From: Phyllobacterium phragmitis
GTDB lineage: Bacteria > Pseudomonadota > Alphaproteobacteria > Rhizobiales > Rhizobiaceae
Direction of reading: 5' to 3'
DNA: 64,000 bases
Assembly: GCF_002980495.1 (NCBI RefSeq)
Contig: NZ_PVBR01000011.1
Span: 105,865 to 169,864 of the forward strand
Part shown: positions 41,575-51,403 of the stretch, one piece after another
How positions within the stretch are numbered: position 1 is the first letter of the stretch
How the letters are laid out: every line of letters begins with the position of its first letter
The notes under the pieces: model-generated
Told to the model about the DNA's origin: nothing
Database searches by the model: none
Seen by the model: only the letters and a program-made list of their open reading frames with translations
Made by a program: the position numbers and the translations under genes

Positions 41575-43422
41575 GTGAGAACTGTTATTCTTGGGATATC
41601 CGCGTTTTATCACGACAGCGCCGCTGCATTGATCGTTGATGGAGAAATTGTCGCCGCCGCACAAGAAGAGCGTTTCACGCGCATCAAGCATGACGACGCG
41701 TTTCCGGTAAACGCCATCAAGAGCATTCTGGAGAAGAGCGGCATACGCGCCGGCGAGATCGATGCCGTCGCCTTTTACGACAAGCCTTTCCTCACGTTCG
41801 AGCGCTTGCTTGAGAGCTATGCGGCAATAGCGCCGCGCGGCATCCGATCCTTTGCGCGCGCCATGCCGCTGTGGGTCAAGGAGAAGCTGTTCCAGAGAAA
41901 AAACATCGTTCGCCTGTTTAAAGACCATTTCGATGTCGATATCGCGGATCGCTTACGGTTCTCGGAACATCATTACAGCCATGCGGCAAGTGCATTTTAT
42001 CCGTCACCCTTCGATGAGGCAATCGTTGTTACCGTGGATGGCGTCGGCGAATGGGCCACGACAACCATTGGCATAGGAAAGAAAAACGATCTCAAGATTA
42101 TCAAGGAGATCAACTTTCCGCACTCACTCGGTCTGCTCTATTCGGCATTCACCTATTATCTCGGCTTCAAGGTCAACAGTGGTGAATATAAGGTCATGGG
42201 TCTGGCGCCCTACGGCGTTCCCCGCTTTAAAGATTTGATCCTCGAGCACATTCTCGATCTGAAGCCCGACGGCTCCTTCCGCCTTGACCCTGCCTGGTTC
42301 AACTTCATTGGCGGTCTGACCATGACCAATGACCGCAAGTTTGAAGAGCTGTTCAAGGTGCCAAGGCGGCGTCCCGAGCATGAGCAACTCAGCCAGGTTC
42401 ACATGGACCTGGCCGCCTCCATTCAAGCGGTCACCGAAGAAGCGATGTTGCGGATTACCGATTACGTCGCAGCCGAGTACGGTATCCCGAATTTGTGCCT
42501 TGCCGGCGGTGTTGCTCTCAACTGTGTTGCCAATGGCAAGATCCTCAAGCGCGGAAAATTTCGTCGCATCTGGATCCAGCCTGCCGCAGGTGATGCAGGC
42601 GGTTCGCTCGGCGCGGCCCTTGCCGTGTGGCATAACGAGTTCAGCAAGCAGCGGATCGTCCCGGCAGCCCTCGACGGGATGAAAGGCGCTTATCTGGGAA
42701 CCGAATTCTCACAAACAGAGATCGAGAAAAGGCTTACCCGGCTGGGCGCGGTTTATGATGTCGCCGAGACCGACGAGGCACTGGTGGCAATTTGCGCCGA
42801 CCACCTAGCAGCCGGCAAATACATGGGCTGGTTCCAGGGGGCCATGGAGTTTGGCCCACGCGCGCTTGGAGCAAGGTCCATCATCGCCGACCCCAGGTCG
42901 CCTGAAACGCAAAAAGACCTCAACCTCAAGATCAAGTATCGTGAAAGCTTTCGTCCTTTTGCGCCAGCAGTGTTGGCGGAGCATGTCTCTGAATATTTCG
43001 AGATTGAAGCCGAAAGCCCATACATGCTTCTGGTGTCGAATATAAACGAAAAACACAGAATAAGGATGGCGCCAGAGGAAGAGGGTCTCTTTGGCATAGA
43101 AAAACTGAATATTGCGCGCTCTATCGTGCCTGCTGTCACACACGTCGATTATTCAGCCCGTGTTCAAACAGTGCATCGCGAAACCAATCCACTTTTCCAT
43201 GCATTGATCGACCGGTTCAAGCAGAAGACAGACATACCGGTTCTCGCCAACACCTCGTTCAACGTGCGTGGCGAGCCGATCGTTTGCACGCCGGAAGATG
43301 CATTTCGATGCTTCATGGGAACCGGCCTCGATACACTTGTGATCGGGCGGTGCATTGTGGAGAAATCGAAGCAAGTGGTGCAATTCAACGAAGAATATAG
43401 ATATGAATATGAACTGGATTGA
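41575..43422 (+). CDS. O-carbamoyltransferase (NodU/CmcH/SxtI/TobZ family)
   Basis: This 615-residue enzyme has an N-terminal Kae1-like domain (residues 1-360) with the metal-binding His residues in SEHHYSHAASAFYPSPF (132, 133, 136), the phosphate-binding VTVDGVGEWATTTIG and LCLAGGVALNCVANGKI. The C-terminal carbamoyltransferase domain follows (about 400-600; MEFGPRALGARSIIADPRSP and VLANTSFNVRGEPIV). It makes carbamoyl-adenylate from ATP and carbamoyl phosphate and transfers the carbamoyl group to a hydroxyl. The acceptor is unknown. A GTG start is used, and the SGNH gene overlaps its end. Confidence 0.87.
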   Translation: MRTVILGISAFYHDSAAALIVDGEIVAAAQEERFTRIKHDDAFPVNAIKSILEKSGIRAGEIDAVAFYDKPFLTFERLLESYAAIAPRGIRSFARAMPLWVKEKLFQRKNIVRLFKDHFDVDIADRLRFSEHHYSHAASAFYPSPFDEAIVVTVDGVGEWATTTIGIGKKNDLKIIKEINFPHSLGLLYSAFTYYLGFKVNSGEYKVMGLAPYGVPRFKDLILEHILDLKPDGSFRLDPAWFNFIGGLTMTNDRKFEELFKVPRRRPEHEQLSQVHMDLAASIQAVTEEAMLRITDYVAAEYGIPNLCLAGGVALNCVANGKILKRGKFRRIWIQPAAGDAGGSLGAALAVWHNEFSKQRIVPAALDGMKGAYLGTEFSQTEIEKRLTRLGAVYDVAETDEALVAICADHLAAGKYMGWFQGAMEFGPRALGARSIIADPRSPETQKDLNLKIKYRESFRPFAPAVLAEHVSEYFEIEAESPYMLLVSNINEKHRIRMAPEEEGLFGIEKLNIARSIVPAVTHVDYSARVQTVHRETNPLFHALIDRFKQKTDIPVLANTSFNVRGEPIVCTPEDAFRCFMGTGLDTLVIGRCIVEKSKQVVQFNEEYRYEYELD

Positions 43423-44557
43423 ACTCAGAACGAGGGCGAATGCAGTTCTCCAAATATTTGGCGTTAATACGTTTATCGCGCTCGTATTACTTGAAACATC
43501 GCTGTTGATCATGGCCTGGTCGGGACTGATCAATGTGTCATTGCCGAGCTATTCTCTCTCATATGCAAAGCCATTCTGGGCGGATAACAATCCCCATTGG
43601 GGCGTATGGCACGAGAAGAATGCGACTTCGCGTCATTTAACATCATGCTTTGACGTAACCTATCGATCCAATAGCGAGGGGATGCGTGACGTCGAACGTG
43701 CACGGGCGGCCAATGGCTCCCGTGTCGTCGTCCTTGGCGACAGCTTCGCTGAAGGATGGGGCGTTGAAGATCATCAACGGATGACCAACATCCTTGAAAC
43801 GCGAACAAAGATTCCGCATCTGAACTTCGGCACTGCCGGGAATTTCGGCACGACTCAGGCCTATATTCTCTACGAGAAGCTGGCCAGCAGATTTGACCAC
43901 GATGCGGTTATCTGGATGATCCTGCCTGCAAATGATTTTGCGGATGATACGCCGACTGCCTCAAGGCTGGAAGAAGGCGCGCGCTGGCGGCCGTATCTCG
44001 TCAGGAATAACAAATCCGATACGTACGATGTCGTTTATCCCGCCGGGGGTTTTGAAAAGGCGACACGCTGGGCTATTTTCCGCAGGAATATCTCACTCGA
44101 GTTTTGGATGACCGCGCGCGCCTATTATTATTATCGTGGCCTTTTTGACTGGCTTAGCCACGAAAGTGAGGTGACACGAACGCCTTCAACAAAGACGCCG
44201 TCGAATTATTTCGATTTCAACGATGAACAGTTCGGCAGGCTGGCATTCGCTGCGCGGAAAATACGACAAGCTGCAGGCGACCGCAGGATAATGGTTGTGA
44301 CCATACCTCGCTCAGCCGATATAATGCGCTCCAATGAAGAAGGGAAGCTGTCGCCTCTTAACCGGCGTATCACCCAATTATCGAAAGAACTTGTCTTTGA
44401 TCATATCGATCTACTTGCAAGTATAAGAAGAGACAAATGGGATAAGTATTATATCCCATGCGACGGTCACTGGACATATCAAGGTAACTTGTTTGCCGCC
44501 AACCATCTTTATCAAACGCAGTATTATAATTCTGTTCGATCTGGTGTGAAAAAATAG
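43403..44557 (+). CDS. Membrane-anchored SGNH/GDSL-type hydrolase
   Basis: This 384-residue protein has one N-terminal helix (FIALVLLETSLLIMAWSGLI) and then an extracytoplasmic SGNH domain: Ser in VVVLGDSFAEGWGVED, Gly in GTAGNFGTTQ, Asn in MILPANDFADD and the Asp-His pair in PCDGHWTYQGN. The complete catalytic set suggests an active esterase or acyl/carbamoyl transferase. The gene overlaps the carbamoyltransferase by 20 bp. Acting outside while the carbamoyltransferase acts inside, it could transfer or remove groups on an envelope glycan. Confidence 0.78.
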   Translation: MNMNWIELRTRANAVLQIFGVNTFIALVLLETSLLIMAWSGLINVSLPSYSLSYAKPFWADNNPHWGVWHEKNATSRHLTSCFDVTYRSNSEGMRDVERARAANGSRVVVLGDSFAEGWGVEDHQRMTNILETRTKIPHLNFGTAGNFGTTQAYILYEKLASRFDHDAVIWMILPANDFADDTPTASRLEEGARWRPYLVRNNKSDTYDVVYPAGGFEKATRWAIFRRNISLEFWMTARAYYYYRGLFDWLSHESEVTRTPSTKTPSNYFDFNDEQFGRLAFAARKIRQAAGDRRIMVVTIPRSADIMRSNEEGKLSPLNRRITQLSKELVFDHIDLLASIRRDKWDKYYIPCDGHWTYQGNLFAANHLYQTQYYNSVRSGVKK

Positions 44558-44582
44558 TGGCGATGCGGCAACGTAGACAGAC

Positions 44583-45314
44583 TTAATCAGCGCCCCCGGT
44601 CTTGCGAGCGAGATAGACGCATTGCCGCGCCTCGCGACCTTGCAGAGGATTTTCGAACACCACGGCTTCGGCCCGCGCTTCGCCGAAGGCTGCCTCCAGC
44701 ACGGCGGTGAAGGCGGCGTCTTCCTGATTGTTGGACCAGAGCGCAAAGACACCGCCGGGACGCAGCTGCTCGCCAAGTTTCTTCAGGCCCTCAAAGGTAT
44801 AGAGCGCCGCGTTCGACGGCTTGAGCACTTCGTGTGGCGAATGGTCGATATCGAGCAGGATCGCATCGAACCGCGAACCGGGATTCAGCGGGTCGAAACC
44901 GGCCGCAGGCGACGCCGCCATTGCGAAGAAATCGCCATGAACAAGCCGGCATCGTTTGTCTGCGGCGAGCACTTTGCCGAGCGGCAACAGCCCTGACTGG
45001 TGCCATTCGATGACCGGCCCCAGAGCATCGATGACGAGCATCGAGCCCACTTTCGGATTTTCGAGCGCGGCGACCGCCGTGTAGCCGAGCCCAAGCCCAC
45101 CGACGGCGATCCGCAGGTCATTTCCCGGCAAGCCCTCCAGTGCGACCCTGCCGAGCACCTGCTCCGACGCGGTGAACTTGGATGACATCAGGAACTCGTC
45201 ATTCAGCTTGATCTCGTAGATGTCGTCACCGGTGGTCAGATCGCGGCGGCGGCGCAGCACGAGCGTGCCGAATGGGGTAACCTGGTAGTCGAGTTCTGCG
45301 AAAAGCGGGCTCAA
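44583..45314 (-). CDS. Spermidine-synthase-like (aminopropyltransferase-fold) protein
   Basis: About 243 residues with a Rossmann methyltransferase-like core: RIAVGGLGLGYTAVAALENP is the glycine motif, VGSMLVIDALGPVIEWH the acidic strand and FDAILLDIDHSPHEVLKPSN the catalytic-loop region. The Asp in LLDID fits spermidine-synthase-like proteins, but true aminopropyltransferases have a longer N-terminal barrel. The start is uncertain: a TTG at 45314 fits the family start MSPLFAELDYQVTPFGTL-like reading, and the frame is open to 45500. It is convergent with the SGNH gene. Confidence 0.7.
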   Translation of the reverse strand: MSPLFAELDYQVTPFGTLVLRRRRDLTTGDDIYEIKLNDEFLMSSKFTASEQVLGRVALEGLPGNDLRIAVGGLGLGYTAVAALENPKVGSMLVIDALGPVIEWHQSGLLPLGKVLAADKRCRLVHGDFFAMAASPAAGFDPLNPGSRFDAILLDIDHSPHEVLKPSNAALYTFEGLKKLGEQLRPGGVFALWSNNQEDAAFTAVLEAAFGEARAEAVVFENPLQGREARQCVYLARKTGGAD

Positions 45315-45551
45315 GCAATAGCTTTCTTTGTTGGGGAGCGTCGAATTGGAGCGATCGGTATGCTCGTAATTGACATCAGCCGCGAACCGACCGTGGTTCC
45401 GATGGTCTCCCACAGATCCTCGCGAAAAGCCAGCAACGGCATTTCCTTCCGATCGGCGTCGAAAACTTCCGCAAGCTTTCGGCTGAGATTCGCAGCTCAC
45501 TTAAGGCTGCACCGATTCCGTCGGCTGTCTATATCGTCCGTTCCTCCATTC

Positions 45552-46802
45552 TCATTTGACCATCACGTGGCCGACCCCGACCGTAGGACTGTCGTCGGCA
45601 ATTCGATTCAAGCGTGGGAGCAGCAACCAGAGGCACGCAGCCGAGATCACCGCATAAGCAACCATCCCCGAATATTGGGTTTCGATGCTAATTTCGAGAT
45701 CGAGCAGCAGCCCCATCAGCCCAGGGGCCAGGGCGGAAGCGAAGACCTGGCCGGCGAACGCAACGGAGCGGATCGCGCCCAGATGCCGCGTGCCGAATAG
45801 CTCTGCCCAAAGCGCGCCAAGCAACGTGGACGCGCTCCCGTTGGTGATCGCACAAAGCAGCATGAACGCGGGAACCGCATAAGGCGAACTTGAAAAGGCG
45901 AGAACACTGATCCCCAATGCCATCGGGATCAAAAAGAATGGAAGGAACCGGCGCGCCGCATATCTGTCGATCAGCCACCCGGTCAGCAGCGCCATGAGCA
46001 CGCTCACTCCGGCATAGACCGGAAACCAGCCGGCGAACCAGGCAAGGCTCCAGCCTTTCACCTCGACCAGATGTGTCTGATGAAAGAAGATTCCCGTTAT
46101 CGCGAAAGCCGGAACGACGATCCCCGAAACGACGGCGAAGAACTCCGGCTTGCGCATAACCTCTGCCCGAGTCCACTCGCGCCGCGTTTCGTGTGCGGAC
46201 GCATTCGTCGCCTCGCGCGCCGGGACCGCCGGTTCCCGCCGCAGCAGGAAGACGACAAGCGGTATCGACACCAGAACAAGGATTCCCCCCGCAGCCAGCC
46301 AGGTCTCCCGCCAGCCATAGGCGCCGATCATCGTCACGGCCGCAAACGGCATCACGGCCTCGCTGGCAGGAAAGCCGAGAACGGCAAGCGACATCATCTT
46401 GCCGCGCCTGAGATGGTACCAGCGCCCCACACCGGTGATTGCGAGTTGGCCCATCGAGCCCTGTCCGAAAAGCCGTAGGCCGAACAGCACCGGCAACAGC
46501 ATCCAGGCGGCGGAGACGCCGGACATGGCCGCACACATGGCTGCCAGCGCCAGGATCGCGAGGGCGCCTAGCCATCGGATACGATAGCGGTCCGCGATCT
46601 TGCCGCCCCAGAGCAAGACCGCCGCGCTGGCGATCGTTGCGATTGCGTAGAGGCTTCCGAAACCGCCGTCCGTCAGACCGAGTTCAGCTTTCAACTGTGG
46701 GGCGAAGATGGCTATGAAATAGGTTTGGCCGAATGCCGATGACATCGTCATCACCACGGCCGCAATCACCAAGCCTGACGGCGCAGGCGGGCGTTCTGTC
46801 AT
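45552..46802 (-). CDS. MFS transporter (OFA/nitrate-like group)
   Basis: This 416-residue, 12-helix transporter has FGQTYFIAIFAPQLKAELGL in helix 1, WGGKIADRYRIRWLGALAIL after helix 2 and LTGWLIDRYAARRFLPFFLI in the second half. I chose the ATG at 46802, preceded by AAAGGAAAGAAC; the frame is open further. No regulator is adjacent. The general plan fits monocarboxylate or drug MFS proteins; the substrate is unknown. Confidence 0.8.
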   Translation of the reverse strand: MTERPPAPSGLVIAAVVMTMSSAFGQTYFIAIFAPQLKAELGLTDGGFGSLYAIATIASAAVLLWGGKIADRYRIRWLGALAILALAAMCAAMSGVSAAWMLLPVLFGLRLFGQGSMGQLAITGVGRWYHLRRGKMMSLAVLGFPASEAVMPFAAVTMIGAYGWRETWLAAGGILVLVSIPLVVFLLRREPAVPAREATNASAHETRREWTRAEVMRKPEFFAVVSGIVVPAFAITGIFFHQTHLVEVKGWSLAWFAGWFPVYAGVSVLMALLTGWLIDRYAARRFLPFFLIPMALGISVLAFSSSPYAVPAFMLLCAITNGSASTLLGALWAELFGTRHLGAIRSVAFAGQVFASALAPGLMGLLLDLEISIETQYSGMVAYAVISAACLWLLLPRLNRIADDSPTVGVGHVMVK

Positions 46803-47146
46803 TATGTTCTTTCCTTTTGGGAGCACAGCTATACGCGGAACCACCGGTGCTGCTTGCAATGCGAAATCAAGCTCTCCGCGGGTTTACGGACCGTTGAACA
46901 CGGCCCGGTGCGGCACGATTGGCGTTCATGCACTCAGCCGGCGCAATTGCTGTCCGTGAGCGCGTGCGACGGGGGGCACCGCGCGCCGTCACTTCACCGG
47001 CAGGACGAATGGAGCCTCTTTCGAGAAGCAGCCCCTCGGTCAACGCGGTCTTGTCGGCGCCTGGGTGAGAGATGATTGCAAATGCGCACCGGCACTCGGT
47101 CGGGGTTAAGGCGTCCCTTGATGTATTGATCATGCCGATCAGGCGT
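46803..47146. other. Stretch without a clear gene
   Basis: A minus-strand frame covers much of it but overlaps the hypothetical gene at 47147 and becomes Arg-rich without family resemblance. No terminator or operator stands out. Confidence 0.3.
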
Positions 47147-47494
47147 TCAGAGAACACATCCATCGACAGCCTCCGCTTCGGCAAGCAGATTGGCGAACTG
47201 GCTTCTCAGCATTTCAACGTCTTCCTGAAATTCCAGGTCGAGCCATAGCCGCTGATCCTGTGCCCGGGAAACGCCGCGGCCCTGGCCGAAATCATGCACG
47301 TAGCGCAGAAGCGATTCAGCTATTGCCACTGCTGTGCCATCCCTAAGCTCCACAGCGAAAGTGCGGCCCCCTCCTGAAACCGCACTGTTGGTGGAATCGC
47401 GGGGCTGGATCTCGACGGGCCCGGAGCCGGATACGTCAATGATCGGATTGTCGGAAACGGTAGTTGAGAATGTCTTGCGGAATGTCTTTTTCAA
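47147..47494 (-). CDS. Hypothetical protein, 115 residues
   Basis: The protein starts MKKTFRKTFSTTVSDNPIID, has a beta-rich middle (GGGRTFAVELRDGTAVAIAE) and an acidic helical end (LEFQEDVEMLRSQFANLLAE). The composition is that of a real soluble protein but no family is recognised. The C-terminal helix with regularly spaced hydrophobic residues might mediate dimerisation. It stands alone between relics, so expression is uncertain. Confidence 0.4.
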   Translation of the reverse strand: MKKTFRKTFSTTVSDNPIIDVSGSGPVEIQPRDSTNSAVSGGGRTFAVELRDGTAVAIAESLLRYVHDFGQGRGVSRAQDQRLWLDLEFQEDVEMLRSQFANLLAEAEAVDGCVL

Positions 47495-47829
47495 ACGGCT
47501 TTCTCCTGTTCTTTGGGGAGAAACCGAAATGGGCGAGCCCGGCGGTGCCGACGGGCACGACCGCTGCGGACGGCAAGAACCACGAGACGCTGACCAGCGA
47601 ATACTGGATCAGATTTCACCGAGGTAATCGCGGAGCGTTCATTTGCTCTCGAGCCGACCTGCTTCGGTGTCTCTGGTCCTCGCAAAATGGCGAGGTGAAT
47701 AACCTGAACTTAAGCTAACCCGATCCGGACTTCAAGCGCCGTTTGGAACGGATGGGGCTCGCTCTTCATAGTGCAGAACGTCCTCGCCGACGTCGAGACG
47801 ATCCCCTTGCACACCTGGGGCCTAGACTG
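47495..47829. other. Stretch without a clear gene
   Basis: The sequence leads into a LysR relic on the plus strand. No intact frame with a recognisable family was found. Confidence 0.3.
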
Positions 47830-48186
47830 GAACGGGCTGATCTTGTGCCTTATGTGCAGCTCGTTCTATCAGATGTGATCGGTGCCGAGACTCCGAAGCT
47901 TGGGATTGTCGGAACCAGGCTCTGGCGGTTCGTCGATCTTGAACGCAGGCTCGATTTCCTGCTCGCCGGATTTGGCTGGTGCAAGATGCCGCCGCACGTC
48001 GTGGCGCCCTACCTGGCTGATGGAAGGCTGGTGAAACTCGACATCGCCGACGAGAGCATCGCGCCGTCGGCCAACTTGACTGTCTACGCCGCCCATAGCC
48101 GTGGTCACCCCTTCGGCAAGGCCGGGAACTGGCTTCTGGAAAATGTGCGCAACCGGCTGGCGATGTCCATGGGAATGTTGTCGTAG
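47830..48186 (+). pseudogene. LysR-family regulator, C-terminal relic
   Basis: The plus strand encodes LVPYVQLVLSD, LGIVGTRLWRFVDLERRLDF and LLAGFGWCKMPPHVVAPYLA followed by DGRLVKLDI. This is the effector-binding half of a LysR regulator (family form GxGW..MP.H.V...L..GRLV). The helix-turn-helix and first lobe are missing. The frame reaches a normal-looking C-terminus and stop at 48186. Confidence 0.62.
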
Positions 48187-48320
48187 GCGGCCACTCGGTG
48201 TTGTCTCCGAACGGGTACAACGTCAATGAAGATCGATGACCACAGCCACGTTCGCAGAACCAAGATTTTTCTCAGACTTTCAGGATCTTTGCGACAATGG
48301 AACGAGCACTACCAATGCTT

Positions 48321-48875
48321 TCAAAGCCCGGCCAGATGATGCCAGCGGGTCATGCGACGGCTTTCGTCGATCAGGTCGCCGTCCTTGCGGAAATATCCAT
48401 CGCCAATGTGGTGAAGCATCGGAGCCTCGCGCCAACCGGGCGCGACCCAGAGTCGTTCGACTTCGAGAATATGAAGCGAGTAACTGTTTGATAGAGTTGC
48501 ATCGGCAAGGCGGCACTCCAGATTGGCAATACAGTCGCGAAGAAGCGGGGCCTTGACCGTAATGCCAGGCTGTGCCTCGATCTCAAATGTACAGAACTTG
48601 TCAATATCCACGCCAGATGAATTGCCAATGTCGGTTACCGTCGCGCTCATGCTCGCGCGCGGGACTGAAAGCACGCATTCGCCGGTCTCGCGCAAGGCGC
48701 GATAACTGTGATCCCATGGACCGATCACGCAGCCAATCAGCGGAGGTGCATGTTGGACCATCATGTGAAACCCCATGGTCATCACATTCGGGCCGTCTGT
48801 CCCACAGGTTGTGACCAGAAGAACTGGTCCCGGCTCAATCAGACGGAAGGCATTTGCGACATCGATTTCCTGCAT
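48321..48875 (-). CDS. Flavin reductase family protein
   Basis: This 184-residue FMN-binding split-barrel protein reads IEPGPVLLVTTCGTDGPNVM, then TMGFHMMVQHAPPLIGCVIG, SYRALRETGECVLSVPRASM and FEIEAQPGITVKAPLLRDCI, all typical of the flavin reductase-like domain. The ATG at 48875 follows CAGGAGTTCGTG. It lies 55 bp downstream of the SDR gene and is probably cotranscribed. It may supply reduced flavin or act as an FMN-dependent reductase. Confidence 0.82.
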   Translation of the reverse strand: MQEIDVANAFRLIEPGPVLLVTTCGTDGPNVMTMGFHMMVQHAPPLIGCVIGPWDHSYRALRETGECVLSVPRASMSATVTDIGNSSGVDIDKFCTFEIEAQPGITVKAPLLRDCIANLECRLADATLSNSYSLHILEVERLWVAPGWREAPMLHHIGDGYFRKDGDLIDESRRMTRWHHLAGL

Positions 48876-48930
48876 CACGAACTCCTGCTCAAAGAACCGC
48901 CGCCAGTCTGACTGGCGGCGGGAAAGAGGC

Positions 48931-49677
48931 TTACCAGCCCTGTTCCGTGGGCAACACGAACAGTTCTGCCACATTCATGCGTTCAGGCGATTTCAGTGCG
49001 AAGAGGATGGTGTCCGCTATGTCCTCGCCTTCCAGATAGGTCATTGAGGCAGCCAGGTCGTCCATCTGCTGGCGGTAGTTCGCATCGGTGATCTGCTCGT
49101 AAAGCTCCGACTTCACCGCGCCGGGCTGGATGCACGTAACACGGATATTGTGCTTTGGCCCGATCTCCATCCGGAGCCCGTCGGAGAAGGCTGCGACCGC
49201 TGCTTTGGTCGCGCAATAGACAGTCAGGCCAGTAAAAACCTTGCGCCCGGCGATCGAGGACATGTTGAAGATATGTCCCGAATGCTGCGAGATCATCTGC
49301 GGCAGAACAGCAGCCGTGGCGTTGAGAACGCCAGAGACGTTCACATTCACCATGCGCTGCCATTCGTCCACTTTCAGGCTGTCGATATCTGAAAGTGGCA
49401 TCAACCCGGCATTGTTGACCAGGACATCGATGCGGCCGAAATGCGCGACGAGCGTTTCGGCCGCAATCTTGCAGGACGCTGGATCGGTAACGTCGGTTTC
49501 GAGCGCTACGGCCTGACCATCGGCGGCGGCAATTTCCGCGACCAGTGTTTCCAATCGTTCTTTACGCCGGGCGGCCAGTCCGACTATGATCCCTTCTGCT
49601 GCAAGTTTGCGTGCCGTTGCAGCCCCAATGCCACTGGATGCGCCGGTAACAAGAGCGACCTTGCCTTTGATATCCAT
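48931..49677 (-). CDS. Short-chain dehydrogenase/reductase (SDR)
   Basis: This 248-residue classical SDR has the cofactor motif [13 protein letters not shown] (residues about 10-22), [10 protein letters not shown], the active-site Ser in [12 protein letters not shown] and the Tyr-Lys pair in [11 protein letters not shown]. The ARRKERLE turn after strand 2 (AARRKER) favours NADP(H). It is divergent from an AraC regulator at 49825 and is followed by a flavin reductase. The likely role is an aldehyde or ketone reduction induced through that regulator. Confidence 0.86.
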   Translation of the reverse strand: MDIKGKVALVTGASSGIGAATARKLAAEGIIVGLAARRKERLETLVAEIAAADGQAVALETDVTDPASCKIAAETLVAHFGRIDVLVNNAGLMPLSDIDSLKVDEWQRMVNVNVSGVLNATAAVLPQMISQHSGHIFNMSSIAGRKVFTGLTVYCATKAAVAAFSDGLRMEIGPKHNIRVTCIQPGAVKSELYEQITDANYRQQMDDLAASMTYLEGEDIADTILFALKSPERMNVAELFVLPTEQGW

Positions 49678-49824
49678 GAATTTCTCCGTCTGTTTGCCCG
49701 CCAGATAGCGGTTGTGATGACAAAGACGAATTTAGAGTTATCGGGATGCTGTCTCGCGCGCGGCTTTGCTGAAACTATCGTGATCTTGCGCCAAACTGCG
49801 ATCATGGCGACCCGATGAGCCATT

Positions 49825-50784
49825 ATGTCACGAGCCCAGGCGATGGCTGAAAAGTCAAAAAAGCGAATGCCTCATACCCATCATTCTTCTCTGCATTGCG
49901 CCAGTCATGCTCTGGAGCAGCACATTCGTGGCCGCAAGATCGTGCAGGGTACGGGCGATGCCTGGAAGGATGTCGAAGCGCAGATATTCCGTCGTGCACA
50001 ATGTGAAGATGAGGTTTTGGTCCCCGCAGTGGCCGAGCCCTTGCTCGTCTGGGTGATGTCGGGCGAGGCGATGGTAGAGGAGCGAGAACTCGATGGCGAA
50101 TGGCGTGGAAATATCGTCAAGGCGGGTTCATTCTATCTGACACAGACGGCTGCACCTTACCTTATGCGGTGGCAGGCAGCGCCGGATCTCCCGTTTGAGG
50201 TCATGCATCTCTACCTTGGGTTTGAACTCGTGAGCCGGGCTGCCCTGTCTCTGGGCCTCAATCCCTCGCGGCTCCGCATGCGCGATGTATCGGGTGCACA
50301 GGATGCGCTCATAAACGGAATCCTCATCGGCCTGGCCGATGAGTTGCAGGCCTCGTATCAACAAGCCAGCCCAGTTTTCGTGAAGGGGCTTGTCGAGAGC
50401 CTGACCATCCATCTTCTGCGCCATTACACCGATATCGACCGTGCCACTGTGCGTAAACCAGCGCAGCTTCCGGCATGGAAGCTGCGCAAGGCGCTCGAAC
50501 ATATGGATGCTCAACTGATCGAGCCATTTGGTCTGGACCAGTTGGCCGATCTATGCGGGATGAGCCGATTCCACTTCAGTCGTGCTTTCCACAATACCAT
50601 GGGGCAAAGCCCATCCCGCTGGTTCATCCTTCGCCGAGTTGAGCGTGCAAAGGAATTGCTGTGCCAAACCGACATGCAGATCATCGAAGTCGCCATGGGT
50701 GTAGGCTATGATAGCCCCAGTCACTTCGCCAAGGTCTTCCGGACGGAGACCGGCCTCTCCCCGACACAATACCGAGCATTGTAA
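49825..50784 (+). CDS. AraC-family transcriptional regulator
   Basis: This 319-residue regulator has a cupin-type ligand domain (residues about 50-160) and two C-terminal helix-turn-helices (about 215-315; LDQLADLCGMSRFHFSRAFH and VAMGVGYDSPSHFAKVFRTE, with the closing GLSPTQYR). The start at 49825 lacks a strong ribosome-binding site, and later ATGs (49843, 49867) are possible. It is divergent from the SDR/flavin reductase pair with 147 bp between and probably activates it. Confidence 0.84.
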   Translation: MSRAQAMAEKSKKRMPHTHHSSLHCASHALEQHIRGRKIVQGTGDAWKDVEAQIFRRAQCEDEVLVPAVAEPLLVWVMSGEAMVEERELDGEWRGNIVKAGSFYLTQTAAPYLMRWQAAPDLPFEVMHLYLGFELVSRAALSLGLNPSRLRMRDVSGAQDALINGILIGLADELQASYQQASPVFVKGLVESLTIHLLRHYTDIDRATVRKPAQLPAWKLRKALEHMDAQLIEPFGLDQLADLCGMSRFHFSRAFHNTMGQSPSRWFILRRVERAKELLCQTDMQIIEVAMGVGYDSPSHFAKVFRTETGLSPTQYRAL

Positions 50785-51403
50785 GAGGCGCCCGTTGAAA
50801 TACCCCCAATTTTTGTATCAGTTTTGCGTCCGACTTTTGCAACGTATCAAATACCCTGGGTTCTACAACGACGTTTTCACTTTACGCCACATCCGCAAGC
50901 GTCCGCGTGCGTTGTCATAGGGTGATGAGGTATTGAACTGGATCATCCTTCCCATTGTCCATTTGTGAATAGGCGTGGGTTTCGGCGCCGATCGGCATGC
51001 TAAGCCATTGAAATCTCGTTGGTGGGTGGGGTCATGCTGGGAGGCCGATTCACACGGTGCAGACTGTTAAGATAGGGCTTCCGCCCTGGCGCGCTGTACC
51101 TCGAAACCTCCCTTGCTCGGCCGCAGTCATCGCGTAGCGAAGATAACGGAGATCGAGAGACACATTCGGCACGCACGTCAGCCGATCAAACCTTCACCCT
51201 TGAGAATGAGCGGAAGAGAAAGCAGCTCAAGGCAGCAAATGTCCAGGCGTATACCAAAGAAAGCCCGAAATCGGGCCGGTTCAACACCTATTTACGAGCG
51301 TGCGGCCATCGGCGGTGATCGGCGGCAAATAGGAGGGGTCGAAACTCCGTTAATTGTATCGGACGCTGACCATGTATCGACAGAACACGGCTACGAGCGA
51401 GAA
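50785..51403. other. Gene-free stretch, possible mobile-element debris
   Basis: No intact gene is visible in 619 bp. Frames on both strands are short or lack family resemblance. CGGTGATCGGCGG at 51313-51325 recurs exactly at 63465-63477, also in gene-free DNA, which suggests that both stretches carry pieces of the same element. Confidence 0.35.

Noticed and set aside
46867..47184. A 105-codon minus-strand frame before the MFS gene
   Set aside because: It overlaps the hypothetical gene at 47147, lacks a ribosome-binding site and becomes Arg-rich; no family is recognisable.
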